DNA from: Candidatus Peribacteraceae bacterium
GTDB taxonomy: Bacteria > Patescibacteriota > Gracilibacteria > Peribacterales > Peribacteraceae
Direction of reading: 5' to 3'
Length of the DNA: 57,898 bases
Assembly: GCA_028703835.1 (NCBI GenBank)
Contig: JAQVMB010000001.1
Coordinates: 79,455-137,352 of the forward strand
Below the pieces are notes generated by a model. It made no database searches. It was not told the origin of the DNA and worked only from the letters and a program-made list of their open reading frames with translations. Below are positions 33,240-40,927 of this stretch, in pieces (position 1 is the stretch's first letter; every line of letters begins with the position of its first letter). The position numbers and the translations under genes are program-made.

Positions 33240-34457
33240 ATGCTCCTCTCCGACACCCTTTCGACGGCGACCAGGGGACTCACCCGCAACCTCATGCGGT
33301 CCCTTCTCACGACGCTCGGCATCATCATCGGCGTCGGTTCCGTCGTTCTGATGGTCTCCATCGGGTCCAGCTTCCAGGCGTTCATCCTGGAGCAGGTGGA
33401 GAGCTTCAGCGGCGACATCTTCGAAGTCCACCCGAAGGGGCTGGAGACGTTCGGCGGCGCCATCGATACGATCTCGAACGACGACTTCGACGCCATCCGG
33501 CGGCTGTCCACCGTGACCAGCGCCGCTCCCGTCGTCTTCGTCCGCCAGCGCATCACGTACGGCCGTGAGAGCGTTTCCCCCATGATCTTCGCCACCACCG
33601 AAACGATTTTTTCCAATTTTTCCCTGAAGGTCGCGCAGGGCCGCCTGCTCGATGAATCGGACGTGAAAGGCGCCAAGACCGTCGCGGTCATCGGTTCCAA
33701 GGCGGCGGAAGATCTCTTCGGCGACGACGATCCGCTGGGGAAGCGCATCACCATCGGCACGGCGAAGGTCACCGTCGTCGGCGTTCTGGAGAGCCTCGGT
33801 TCCCTGGTGGGCCAGCAGATGGACGCCTATGTCTACCTGCCCATCACGTTGGGCCGGATGATCGCGGGCAATTCGTCCGTCGTGAACTACATCTCCCTCA
33901 AGTCCGCCGGCAACGTGGAGCTGACGAAACTCGACATCGAGACGCTCCTCCGCCAGCGCCACGACATCGACAATCCCGCGAACGACCCGGACAAGGACGA
34001 TTTCGTCGTCCGTTCCTTCGAGCAGGCCACCGAAATGATCGGCGTCGTCACGCTCTCGATCACGCTGTTCCTGGGGCTCCTCGCGGGCATCTCGCTCCTC
34101 GTGGGCGGCATCGGCATCATGAACATCATGCTCGTGTCCGTCACGGAACGGACGAAGGAGATCGGCTTGCGCAAGGCCCTGGGCGCGCGGCAACGCGACA
34201 TCCTCCTGCAGTTCCTCGTGGAGTCCGTCCTCCTCACCGTCGCGGGCGGGCTCATCGGCGTGACGGGAGCCGTCACCGGCGGTTACCTCCTCGTCACCCT
34301 TGCGGGACGGTTCCTGGAAGGCTTCTCGTATTCGCTCCCTCCCAGCGCCGTCCTCCTCGCCGTCGGCATGGCGGCGGGAGTTGGACTCCTCTTCGGCATT
34401 TATCCCGCCAAGCGCGCGGCCGTCCTTGACCCCATCGAAGCGATGCGCTCGGAATGA
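33240..34457 (+). CDS. MacB/FtsX-type ABC permease, second paralogue
   Basis: 405 residues with the same plan as its neighbour: VTERTKEIGLRKALGARQRDILLQFLVES, closing with DPIEAMRSE. The extracytoplasmic domain differs in sequence from the first paralogue (VHPKGLETFGGAIDTISNDDFDAI), so the pair is not a recent duplication. With one ATPase for two permeases, a heterodimeric LolCE-like exporter is plausible. Last gene of the MarR-led operon. Confidence 0.92.
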   Translation: MLLSDTLSTATRGLTRNLMRSLLTTLGIIIGVGSVVLMVSIGSSFQAFILEQVESFSGDIFEVHPKGLETFGGAIDTISNDDFDAIRRLSTVTSAAPVVFVRQRITYGRESVSPMIFATTETIFSNFSLKVAQGRLLDESDVKGAKTVAVIGSKAAEDLFGDDDPLGKRITIGTAKVTVVGVLESLGSLVGQQMDAYVYLPITLGRMIAGNSSVVNYISLKSAGNVELTKLDIETLLRQRHDIDNPANDPDKDDFVVRSFEQATEMIGVVTLSITLFLGLLAGISLLVGGIGIMNIMLVSVTERTKEIGLRKALGARQRDILLQFLVESVLLTVAGGLIGVTGAVTGGYLLVTLAGRFLEGFSYSLPPSAVLLAVGMAAGVGLLFGIYPAKRAAVLDPIEAMRSE

Positions 34458-34463
34458 GACGCA

Positions 34464-34491
34464 TTGAACAAATACAATATTATTATATTCT
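34464..34491 (+). promoter_or_regulatory. Promoter of the winged-helix gene
   Basis: TTGAAC (34464-34469), 16-nt spacer, TATTCT (34486-34491); ATG 6 nt later. The 40-nt gap is almost pure A/T. Confidence 0.6.
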
Positions 34492-34497
34492 CGTATT

Positions 34498-35058
34498 ATG
34501 CAATTAAACGTCATTCAAGCTCTCATCCAAGTGAATTGCGCCACTACTCCGGAGGAACGCCGCGAGAGGGCGCGTGATTTCGGGCAGGCATTGGGCCGGG
34601 AAATCGGATTGGGGCGCAGATCCACGCTCGCATTGTTGCAGGACGTTGTGGATGCCGGCGAAACGCAGGGGGAGGTGGGGGCGTTCGTCCATGCGTTATT
34701 GGGCGGGTACGTGGAGCGCGCCCGGGCAGTGATGCATGCCAAGGAGCAGGATGCGCTGGCGCGGAAGCAACTGCACCATGTGATCCTGGAAACGCTGTCC
34801 GAAATGCTGGAGAGCGTGTCCGGCAACTCGGATGATTTTTCGGACGGGCTGACACTCGAGGACCTCGCGCAAAAAACGACGGCGGGAGAAGGGCAGGTGG
34901 CGGCGGCGCTGCGGGAATTGCGCGAAGAGAATCTGGTGGATTGCGTCGCTGACGAAGCCGCGCACAAGGTCCGATACTACATCACCACGGAGGGCATCAT
35001 GACGCTGCAACTGAGCGGAGAGCAACGGGATGGGGAAACGGCCGGCAAGGAAGTGTGA
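34498..35058 (+). CDS. Unknown protein with a C-terminal winged-helix-like domain
   Basis: 186 residues. The N-terminal two thirds is helical (EERRERARDFGQALGREIGL; Ala/Glu-rich). The last ~75 residues read like a winged helix: LTLEDLAQKTTAGEGQVAAA as the helix-turn-helix and NLVDCVADEAAHKVRYYITTEG as the wing. No known family recognised. It may be a transcription factor, perhaps of the exporter operon just upstream, or of its own gene. The next small gene has a separate promoter. Confidence 0.6.
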   Translation: MQLNVIQALIQVNCATTPEERRERARDFGQALGREIGLGRRSTLALLQDVVDAGETQGEVGAFVHALLGGYVERARAVMHAKEQDALARKQLHHVILETLSEMLESVSGNSDDFSDGLTLEDLAQKTTAGEGQVAAALRELREENLVDCVADEAAHKVRYYITTEGIMTLQLSGEQRDGETAGKEV

Positions 35059-35105
35059 ATATTCGACGAATGAAGGAAGAAAATGGTTCTCCCTGTCAGG
35101 AAGTC

Positions 35106-35133
35106 TTTACAAGGGACTGCGAATCTCTATCAT
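35106..35133 (+). promoter_or_regulatory. Promoter of the internally duplicated gene
   Basis: TTTACA (35106-35111), 16-nt spacer, TATCAT (35128-35133); leader about 18 nt. Confidence 0.55.
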
Positions 35134-35157
35134 GACGTTCCTTTTCTTTCAGAACAT

Positions 35158-35571
35158 ATGGCTCTCCATCCCGAAGGATACGAATGCCGCGTCCAAGCGG
35201 ACCCGGTGCGGATCTCGCGCGAGACAGGCATGACGGTATTGCCGCTGCGGATGATGGAGAATGACGATTGGATCGTGTCGGTGCCCCGCATCGAAGCAAT
35301 CCAATGCAATGCAGCGGAACGTTTGAGACCGTATCTGAGTCCAAAGATGACGGGAGAATATCGCGTCCAAGGTGACCCTGTCACGATTTCACAGTCTACG
35401 GGTCTGACGCTGCAGATGAAGGGGGCTCGGGAAAATGACGACCGAGTGGTAAGCGTATCACCTCTCGACCGCGAGAGGAGAGATGTCGAAGGTTTGCTGC
35501 AACAGTTTCTTGCGGCGCGAGGGGACGGCGAGCTACGACAACACCCCGACGTCCGCAAGCAGGCCGCCTGA
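35158..35571 (+). CDS. Unknown protein with an internal tandem duplication
   Basis: 137 residues from ATG 35158 (MALHPEGYECRVQADPV). Two copies of a ~45-residue unit: ECRVQADPVRISRETGMTV ... ENDDWIVSV and EYRVQGDPVTISQSTGLTL ... ENDDRVVSV, followed by a short Arg/Glu/Gln-rich tail. No signal peptide or membrane helix. The unit, about three to four predicted beta strands, suggests a duplicated small beta domain. It ends 2 nt before the convergent EamA gene. Function unknown. Confidence 0.6.
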   Translation: MALHPEGYECRVQADPVRISRETGMTVLPLRMMENDDWIVSVPRIEAIQCNAAERLRPYLSPKMTGEYRVQGDPVTISQSTGLTLQMKGARENDDRVVSVSPLDRERRDVEGLLQQFLAARGDGELRQHPDVRKQAA

Positions 35572-35573
35572 CC

Positions 35574-36443
35574 TCAGGCGAAGCGCAGGCCGAGGATGCC
35601 CGCGATGACGGCGGCGATGGAGAGCCACTGGGCCGGACGCAGTTTTTCGCCGTACAACCAGTGCGCCAGGAGGGCCGTGAAGGCGAGCGATACCGTCCCG
35701 ACCGCACCGAGAACCGCCACGGGTCCCAGGCGCACCGCGAGCCCGAAGCAGCCCGTGCCCAGGAGGGTGGGCCAGGAACGCAGAGCGATGGCGCCGAAGG
35801 AGCGGAGGGAAATACGCTCCAGGCTTCGTCCTCCCGCGCCGCGCCGGAGCGCCAGCAGCACGACGGTCGCCGCGGCGATGGCCGCCTCCCAGAAGTACCC
35901 GCCCACCAAGGGGCTTGCGGAACGGCTGAGCGTGATGAACGCGACGTTGGCGAGGACGAACGAGAATGCCGACAGGAGGACCAGAAGGAGTCCGAGCAGG
36001 CCGCGTTCGTCCAAGTGCGGCATCGCATGCTTGCGGGTCCCGAGGAACACCCCCGCTGCAATGATCAACGCGATGCACAATACGGCGGCCGGGGAGAGGT
36101 TCTCTTCCCAGAACGTCCATGCGACGGCGGCGAGCAGGATGGTGGTGACGGAGCGCTGGAGCGCATGCGCGACGCCCACGGGCACGAAACGGTATGCCGC
36201 GTACGCGAACGTCAGGGAAAACCCGCCGCCGATCCCTCCCAGCAGAAGCATGTCCCACTCCCGCAACACGGCGAATAGTTCTCCGGAGGAAGCACCCAGG
36301 AGGAGCGGCAGGAGCGTGACGGGGAAGGCGACCCCGCGGTAGAAGGCGAGGCTGAGCGTGTCCATGTTCCGTGCGTAGGGCACGAGCAGCACGCTCTGCA
36401 GCGCGTAGCCGGCAGCCGAAAGGAGGGCAAGGAGGTGGAACAT
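35574..36443 (-). CDS. EamA/DMT-superfamily transporter
   Basis: 289 residues with about ten membrane helices and two EamA repeats; the second ends with ALLAHWLYGEKLRPAQWLSIAAVIAGILGLRF, typical of drug/metabolite transporter permeases. Helix 1 carries AAGYALQSVLLVPYARNMDTLSLAFYRG. These proteins move amino acids, nucleosides or drugs out of or into the cell; the substrate is unknown. The convergent neighbour ends 2 nt away, so no terminator fits between them. Confidence 0.88.
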   Translation of the reverse strand: MFHLLALLSAAGYALQSVLLVPYARNMDTLSLAFYRGVAFPVTLLPLLLGASSGELFAVLREWDMLLLGGIGGGFSLTFAYAAYRFVPVGVAHALQRSVTTILLAAVAWTFWEENLSPAAVLCIALIIAAGVFLGTRKHAMPHLDERGLLGLLLVLLSAFSFVLANVAFITLSRSASPLVGGYFWEAAIAAATVVLLALRRGAGGRSLERISLRSFGAIALRSWPTLLGTGCFGLAVRLGPVAVLGAVGTVSLAFTALLAHWLYGEKLRPAQWLSIAAVIAGILGLRFA

Positions 36444-36559
36444 TCGTCAATGGCGTACAATGGGCGTTCGGTTGCAGTGTACGCGAAATTCACGTAAACG
36501 CGGAGGGAGGTGTACGAATTGAGTACAAAAAATTCAGCGTTATGAAGGCGTGCACATTA

Positions 36560-36588
36560 TTGACATAAATGTACATAAATTCTATTAT
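36560..36588 (+). promoter_or_regulatory. Consensus promoter of the unknown gene at 36612
   Basis: TTGACA (36560-36565), 17-nt spacer, TATTAT (36583-36588). The predicted start (~36595) lies after the first in-frame ATG (36591), so translation should use ATG 36612. Confidence 0.7.
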
Positions 36589-36611
36589 GAATGTCTCTTC
36601 GATATTTTCTT

Positions 36612-37325
36612 ATGGGTAGTTTGCGTACTTCAGAAACAGCTCTTGTCACTGTGCAGCAACAGAACGAGTCTTCGGAAAGATCGAAGGACGGTTGCAGAGA
36701 TCGAAGAGTTTGGGCGGTCATCAAGCGACCGGGCGAGTCACATGAGGTTCATGCGGCGATAGAAACCGAAAGAAACAAGTTCACAAGCGTGGGACGCTGG
36801 GAAGCATTAACAGCTTCTGTTTCGATACCGACTTTCGAGGAAATCTACTACAAAGTGTCTACGGAAGTAACAAGCACACTGAAACGACTGTTCGAGCTAT
36901 TCGGAGCCAGTACCCCGGATTCTCTCGTTGTCCCTGAGATGCAGTATTTGCAGCTTTCCTTGAACCGCTTAGGATTGCCGATTTATCCTGAAACAGGTGT
37001 ATGGACTTCACGAGAAGATTTCGACTTTTCGAAAAGGCAGCTCATCGGATATGCCGATAGACATTTTGATAGACGTCGAGATTCTTGGCGGCGGCTGCGT
37101 GGATTAGACCCCCAACAGCCAGATCCTCTGGCCAACATCGAACAGGATTCTCCATCAACTGGTATCGAATATGCACAATTGATCGTGCAGGCACACATTG
37201 TGAGAAGAGAACTGGATGAGTTGATTGCGATGGTTCATCCAGATCACCAAAACGATCTCAGATCTGCGGCAATCGTATTAGAACGAGTACCACACCCCGG
37301 AACAGACCTATTGTCCCCCCGTTGA
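36612..37325 (+). CDS. Unknown protein of atypical (lower-GC) composition
   Basis: 237 residues (244 if ATG 36591 were used, which the promoter position argues against). No signal peptide, membrane helix or recognised domain; the middle (EEIYYKVSTEVTSTLKRLFELFG) and C-terminus (AQLIVQAHIVRRELDELIAM) are helical. Its codons are visibly richer in A/T than those of neighbouring genes, suggesting recent acquisition next to a tRNA gene, a common insertion site. No integrase is present. Confidence 0.55.
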   Translation: MGSLRTSETALVTVQQQNESSERSKDGCRDRRVWAVIKRPGESHEVHAAIETERNKFTSVGRWEALTASVSIPTFEEIYYKVSTEVTSTLKRLFELFGASTPDSLVVPEMQYLQLSLNRLGLPIYPETGVWTSREDFDFSKRQLIGYADRHFDRRRDSWRRLRGLDPQQPDPLANIEQDSPSTGIEYAQLIVQAHIVRRELDELIAMVHPDHQNDLRSAAIVLERVPHPGTDLLSPR

Positions 37326-37436
37326 ACCTTCCTTCTCTTTCCCATACACTACGAAAAGCAACAGGACGTTCTTTCGGCAACAGCGTGGGTCGGCCCGGCT
37401 TCGTCTGCGGACTTTGCCGAGGCGAGTAGCGTTCTC

Positions 37437-37445
37437 TGCTACACT
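37437..37445 (+). promoter_or_regulatory. Extended -10 of tRNA-Tyr
   Basis: TGCTACACT, ending 28 nt before the mature tRNA. Confidence 0.4.
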
Positions 37446-37473
37446 TCCACGTCGTTCATTTTCTTCTTTGATT

Positions 37474-37559
37474 GGGTCGGTAGCGAAGTGGTCAAACGCA
37501 GCAGACTGTAAATCTGCCGTCTTCGGACTTCGAAGGTTCAAATCCTTCCCGGCCCACCA
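37474..37559 (+). tRNA. tRNA-Tyr (GTA anticodon)
   Basis: 86 nt. The acceptor stem GGGTCGG pairs with CCGGCCC, followed by discriminator A and an encoded CCA (37557-37559). The anticodon GTA is at 37508-37510 in ACTGTAAATC. A long variable arm (CGTCTTCGGACTTCG region) makes it class II, as expected for bacterial tRNA-Tyr; T-arm GGTTCAAATCC is normal. Confidence 0.95.
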
Positions 37560-37650
37560 GTAATCGCATGGGGAGGAGAACCTCCCAATCACGCCCGTGG
37601 CTGCGAGAACTCACCGTCCATGCCCGGTCGAAATGAAGTGTGCAATGCGT

Positions 37651-37676
37651 GAAGAAGCCCCTTTCGGGGCTTCTTC
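37651..37676 (+). terminator. Terminator hairpin after tRNA-Tyr
   Basis: GAAGAAGCCCC-TTTC-GGGGCTTCTTC with an 11-bp stem, followed by TGTTCTTCTC. It could serve both the tRNA and the convergent secreted-protein gene. Confidence 0.75.
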
Positions 37677-37699
37677 TGTTCTTCTCTTCCCGATAGAGG

Positions 37700-38341
37700 T
37701 TATTGATTGTCGGAGGTGGAGGATCCGTTCCAGCCGCGATGCATACCGCGCCCCATGCCGGGGTTCGGCAGGGTGACACCTTTCTCTTCCGCGATCTCCT
37801 GGATGGTCTTGCCGCCGTCGAGGGCGCTCTTCAGCTCATCGGCGGTCATGCCCAGTTTCTCGGCGATCATGCCGTTGCCAAAGTTCCCGCCCTTCATGTC
37901 CGGGCCGTTACCGCGCATTCCCATGGATCCGGCGCCGAAGCCCATGCCGAATCCGCCGGCATTGCCGCAGGCGGTTTTCACCGATTCGCGGGCGGAGGCC
38001 ATCGCATCCTGCTGGGATTCCATGGCGGTCCGGAAATCGTCATTCGCTTTCTTGACTGCTTCCTGGCGTTGCGTGTCATCCGTGATGGTTGCGGCGGCGG
38101 TCAGGGCGTCTTTTCGTGCCTGCAACGCGGTCTTGTGTGCGGCAAAGAATGTGTCCATGTTCGACAGTTGCGTCCCGTCCGCGTCCGCGAGCGCTTCGAC
38201 GCAGGTTTGGGAGGGGATGGGCTGCGTGCGAGCGGCATTGGACGATACGCCGGAGGCGGCGCTCGCCAGCTGGGCGACGAGCGGAACGGCCAGTGCGAGG
38301 GAGGAGGCGCCTGCGATGACGCCGAGCGTGAATTTTTTCAT
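37700..38341 (-). CDS. Secreted Met/Gly-rich protein with a GKTIQEIA-type helical repeat
   Basis: 213 residues with a signal peptide (about 1-29, ending LASAAS). Helical middle with many Ala, Gln and Lys (residues ~45-120), a Gly/Met-rich segment (GFGMGFGAGSMGMRGNG), then the motif AEKLGMTADELKSALDGGKT followed by IQEIAEEKGV, and a tail GMGRGMHRGWNG rich in Met, His and Gly. The same motif occurs in the protein at 40544. Its promoter carries the CTTAATC repeats of the neighbouring two-component system, so it is probably a regulon member. Spy/CpxP-like sensing or metal binding by the Met/His tail is speculation. Confidence 0.6.
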   Translation of the reverse strand: MKKFTLGVIAGASSLALAVPLVAQLASAASGVSSNAARTQPIPSQTCVEALADADGTQLSNMDTFFAAHKTALQARKDALTAAATITDDTQRQEAVKKANDDFRTAMESQQDAMASARESVKTACGNAGGFGMGFGAGSMGMRGNGPDMKGGNFGNGMIAEKLGMTADELKSALDGGKTIQEIAEEKGVTLPNPGMGRGMHRGWNGSSTSDNQ

Positions 38342-38366
38342 ACGAGAGTGGGGGGAAAAAATGAGA

Positions 38367-38390
38367 GATGTCCGTCGCGACAGGGACATC
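38367..38390 (-). promoter_or_regulatory. 5' leader hairpin of the secreted-protein gene
   Basis: GATGTCC and GGACATC (7-bp perfect arms) enclose CTGTCGCGAC, itself palindromic. It lies at or just after the predicted transcription start (-10 TATGAT 38393-38388) and may stabilise the mRNA or bind a regulator. Confidence 0.4.
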
Positions 38391-38420
38391 ATACGAGGGC
38401 ATCTTTAAGAGCGGATTAAG
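38388..38420 (-). promoter_or_regulatory. Response-regulator boxes and -10 of the secreted-protein gene
   Basis: CTTAATC (38420-38414) and CTTAAAG (38409-38403) are direct repeats 11 nt apart on the minus strand, followed by TATGAT (38393-38388). Compare 40415-40432 and 40470-40487. Confidence 0.6.
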
Positions 38421-38452
38421 GGGTGTTGATAGGTTGGACACTTCTCAAAGGT

Positions 38453-38537
38453 ATCAAGAATTCAAGAATGATGGAATCCTTGAGATCCTGCCTTTTGAGA
38501 TCTTTCCCGAATTCCTGCAATCCTGAATTCTTGGATT
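38453..38537. repeat. Palindromic repeat between the kinase and secreted-protein genes
   Basis: TATCAAGAATTCAAGAATGATGG at left mirrors TTCCTGCAATCCTGAATTCTTGG at right; the centre contains TGAGATC/GATCT arms. It ends at the kinase stop codon and may terminate that operon. Confidence 0.6.
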
Positions 38538-38538
38538 C

Positions 38539-39711
38539 TCAGTGTGTGAGGGCGATGGCGAACTTTGTTCCCTTTCCCGTCTTGCTCTGCACGCCGATGG
38601 ACATTCCGTGCAGTTCCACGACGCGTTTCACCAGGGCCAGGCCCAGGCCGAAGCCGTGCCTGGCTCGCGACGTATCCGCTTGGTAGAAGCGGTCAAACAC
38701 ATGGGGGAGATCTTTCGCGGGAATGCCGATGCCCGTATCTTCCACCGAGAGCTGTTCTGCGGTGAGGCGGATGCGCACGGTTCCGCCCGCCGGTTTGCTG
38801 AATTTGATCGCGTTCGAGAGCAGGTTGCCGATCGCCTGGCGCAAGAGGAGCGCATCGCCGCGCACGGTCACCTTTTGTTCCGTTTCCGTTTCCAGCGTCA
38901 CGTGCGCATCTTTCGCGGACGAACGAAGTTTCGCCGCCGCTTCCCGGACGAGAGCGGACAGGTCGACCATGCCGTTCTCGAGGACGAACGAATCGAGACG
39001 CGCGAGTTCCAGAAGTCGCTCCACAAGGACGGCGACGTCTTTCAGGTCTTCCTTCGCCGAGAGGATGCCTTCGCGGAGCTTGCCGTTCCGCATCGCGAGA
39101 TCGAGCGACGAGTTGACGGTGGCCAGCGGTGTGCGCAATTCATGACTGGCGTCCTGCGTGAATTGTTCGAGGCGTTCCATCATGTCTTGTGCGGGTTGCA
39201 GACTGCGTCGTGCGAAGGAAATGCCCACGGCATACGTGAGGGCGGACATGCCGACGCTCACGGCGAGATAGAGCCAGATTCGCAGCGGCAAATCTCCCAT
39301 CTGCTGTCGTTCGAGATCTGCGAACTGCACGTAACCTTTCACGGCGCCGTTCTCGAGGACGGGGCGGGTGAGTACGGCATATTGCTCGTTTTGGACGGTG
39401 ATGCGGGAAAAGCCCGGTTCCGTGGTGACGGGAACGTCTTCGAAGAAGCCGCCATCATAGACGACATTTCCTTCCGTATCTAAGACTCGGATGCGTTCCC
39501 GCATGCGAGGCGCCATCCCGGGTGGCGGTGCACCGCGTCCGAACTGTAAAGGGCCGGGGCCGGTCTCGGAGAATCGTTCGAGGCGGAACAACGTCTGACG
39601 ACGGGCGTTCCCGAAGTCGGCGACCAGGAAGATCGCGCCGTTCACCATAAAGAGGAGGAAGACGAAGGCGGTGAACTGGAGCGCGATGCGGCGGCTGATC
39701 TTCTTGAACAT
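38539..39711 (-). CDS. Sensor histidine kinase
   Basis: 390 residues. Two membrane helices (about 9-31 and 145-166) enclose a ~110-residue extracytoplasmic sensor containing RIRVLDTEGNVVYDGG. Dimerisation/phospho-acceptor helix with DASHELRTPL (His190), then N-box NLLSNAIKFS, G1 DTGIGIP, F-box and G2 HGFGLGLALVK of a standard HATPase. It phosphorylates the response regulator encoded one base upstream. The ligand is unknown; the regulon content (exporter and small envelope proteins) suggests envelope stress or a toxic compound. Confidence 0.93.
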   Translation of the reverse strand: MFKKISRRIALQFTAFVFLLFMVNGAIFLVADFGNARRQTLFRLERFSETGPGPLQFGRGAPPPGMAPRMRERIRVLDTEGNVVYDGGFFEDVPVTTEPGFSRITVQNEQYAVLTRPVLENGAVKGYVQFADLERQQMGDLPLRIWLYLAVSVGMSALTYAVGISFARRSLQPAQDMMERLEQFTQDASHELRTPLATVNSSLDLAMRNGKLREGILSAKEDLKDVAVLVERLLELARLDSFVLENGMVDLSALVREAAAKLRSSAKDAHVTLETETEQKVTVRGDALLLRQAIGNLLSNAIKFSKPAGGTVRIRLTAEQLSVEDTGIGIPAKDLPHVFDRFYQADTSRARHGFGLGLALVKRVVELHGMSIGVQSKTGKGTKFAIALTH

Positions 39712-39712
39712 G

Positions 39713-40375
39713 TTATGCGGAAGGGACGAGATACCCTTTGCCCGGGACCGTCTGTATCACGGACTTGCCCAGTTTACGCCGGAGGTAGGCGACGTGCACA
39801 TCGACGGTCTGCGAGAAGAGCAGTTCATCACGGCCGCCCCACACGTGTTCGATGATCCTTGGGCGGTCCTGCACTGCACCCTTGTTGCGCAGCAGGAATT
39901 CGAAGAGTGCGTATTCCTTTGGGGAAAGGTCGACTTTCTTTCCGCTCTTGCGCACTTCCTGCGTGTTCGTGTCCAAGCTGATCGTTCCCGCCGAGAGCAG
40001 GGGATTCTTCTCGTCGCAGTGGCGGCGCAGGAGGGCGCGCACGCGCGCGAGCAACACGTCCAGATCGAAGGGCTTGGTGAGGTAGTCGTCCGCGCCGATG
40101 TTGAGGCCGTGGACGATTTCCTGCTGCTTCGTCCGCGCCGTGAGCATCAGGATGGGCATGCTTTTCTTGTTCTGACGCAGCATCGTGCAGATCACGTAGC
40201 CGTCCATGCCGGGCAGGTTGATATCGAGGATGAGGAGGTCCACCTCCTGCGTCATCGCCTTCTCGAAGCCTTCCTTCCCGTCATGTGCGACGGTGACCGC
40301 GTAATGTTCCAGCTCCAGGTACTCCCGGATGTTCCGCGCCAGTTTCTCCTGATCCTCAATGAGGAGGATGTGCAT
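39713..40375 (-). CDS. OmpR/PhoB-family response regulator
   Basis: 220 residues: receiver with phospho-acceptor Asp51 (LLILDINLPGMDGY), conserved Thr (MLTARTK) and Lys (DDYLTKPFD), then a winged-helix output domain (LSPKEYALFEFLLRNKGAV, and VDVHVAYLRRKLG with the recognition helix). ATG 40375 (MHILLIEDQEKLARN) is the proper start; the longer frame is not. It is followed by the kinase after a 1-nt gap. Direct repeats CTTAATC-N4-CTTAATC precede this gene and two other transcription units, so it is very likely autoregulated. Confidence 0.95.
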   Translation of the reverse strand: MHILLIEDQEKLARNIREYLELEHYAVTVAHDGKEGFEKAMTQEVDLLILDINLPGMDGYVICTMLRQNKKSMPILMLTARTKQQEIVHGLNIGADDYLTKPFDLDVLLARVRALLRRHCDEKNPLLSAGTISLDTNTQEVRKSGKKVDLSPKEYALFEFLLRNKGAVQDRPRIIEHVWGGRDELLFSQTVDVHVAYLRRKLGKSVIQTVPGKGYLVPSA

Positions 40376-40414
40376 GGTTGCACGAGGGGTAGAATACGTA
40401 GGGTAGAGCAGAAG

Positions 40415-40432
40415 GATTAAGGTGAGATTAAG
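40415..40432 (-). promoter_or_regulatory. Response-regulator binding repeat upstream of the two-component operon
   Basis: Two CTTAATC copies on the minus strand (40432-40426 and 40421-40415), 11 nt start to start, then TACCCT ~9 nt further. Spacing fits an OmpR/PhoB dimer at the -35. Confidence 0.65.
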
Positions 40433-40469
40433 AGATAGAAGTGACTCGATATTGCCGTTGCCGTCAGTT

Positions 40470-40505
40470 CTTAATCTCGTCTTAATCCTTTGTCTGTAGT
40501 ATAAT
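40470..40505 (+). promoter_or_regulatory. Response-regulator repeat and promoter of the second exporter operon
   Basis: CTTAATC at 40470-40476 and 40481-40487 (11 nt apart) followed by TATAAT at 40500-40505. With a 17-nt spacer the -35 would lie at 40477-40482, where there is no TTGACA, so activation by the bound regulator is expected. Confidence 0.7.
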
Positions 40506-40543
40506 AGCAAGATTACATTCCTACCACTTTCCGTCTCCTTTCT

Positions 40544-40927
40544 ATGAAGAGCATCCATCCTCTCTCCTTTGTTCTGGGATTTGTCTCGGGACTCGTCATC
40601 CTGCTGGTCGTTGCAGGCGGCCTGCGTCTCTTCGGATCATCGCGTTCCGGCATGCCCGCTCGAAACGGCGCTTGGCAGCAGAATGCGGGGCAGGGGATCG
40701 GTGCGGGGCGGATGGCGGAGCGATTGGGCATGACGGAGGAGGACCTGCAGAAGGAATTGGCGGCCGGGAAGACAATGCAGGAGATCGCGGCTGAACGCGG
40801 CGCCGAGATGCCAGGCCGGGGCATGGGGCGCGACAATATGCTTGTGACAGGATCCGGAAGCATGTCTTCCGTCGCATCCGGTTCCGGCATTCTCCGGCTC
40901 CAGACCGGTGCCATTCTTCAACCCTGA
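40544..40927 (+). CDS. Membrane-anchored protein with the GKTMQEIA-type repeat
   Basis: 127 residues. One N-terminal membrane helix (LSFVLGFVSGLVILLVVAGG), a Gly/Gln-rich stretch, then MAERLGMTEEDLQKELAAGK followed by TMQEIAAERGAEMPGRGMGR, closely resembling the motif in the secreted protein at 37700. The C-terminus is Ser/Gly-rich. It is the first gene of the exporter operon (stop overlaps the next start as TGATG) and lies behind the CTTAATC repeats. It may modulate the exporter or the kinase; unproven. Confidence 0.6.
   Translation: MKSIHPLSFVLGFVSGLVILLVVAGGLRLFGSSRSGMPARNGAWQQNAGQGIGAGRMAERLGMTEEDLQKELAAGKTMQEIAAERGAEMPGRGMGRDNMLVTGSGSMSSVASGSGILRLQTGAILQP

Noticed and set aside
31929-34514. 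An 861-codon open frame on the minus strand across the permease genes
   Set aside because: Its translation is low-complexity, rich in Asp, Glu, His and Arg, and mirrors the GC-rich third positions of the two clear permease genes; no motif is present.
36612-37559. An integrated element using tRNA-Tyr as attachment site
   Set aside because: No integrase and no second copy of the tRNA 3' end could be seen within the window.
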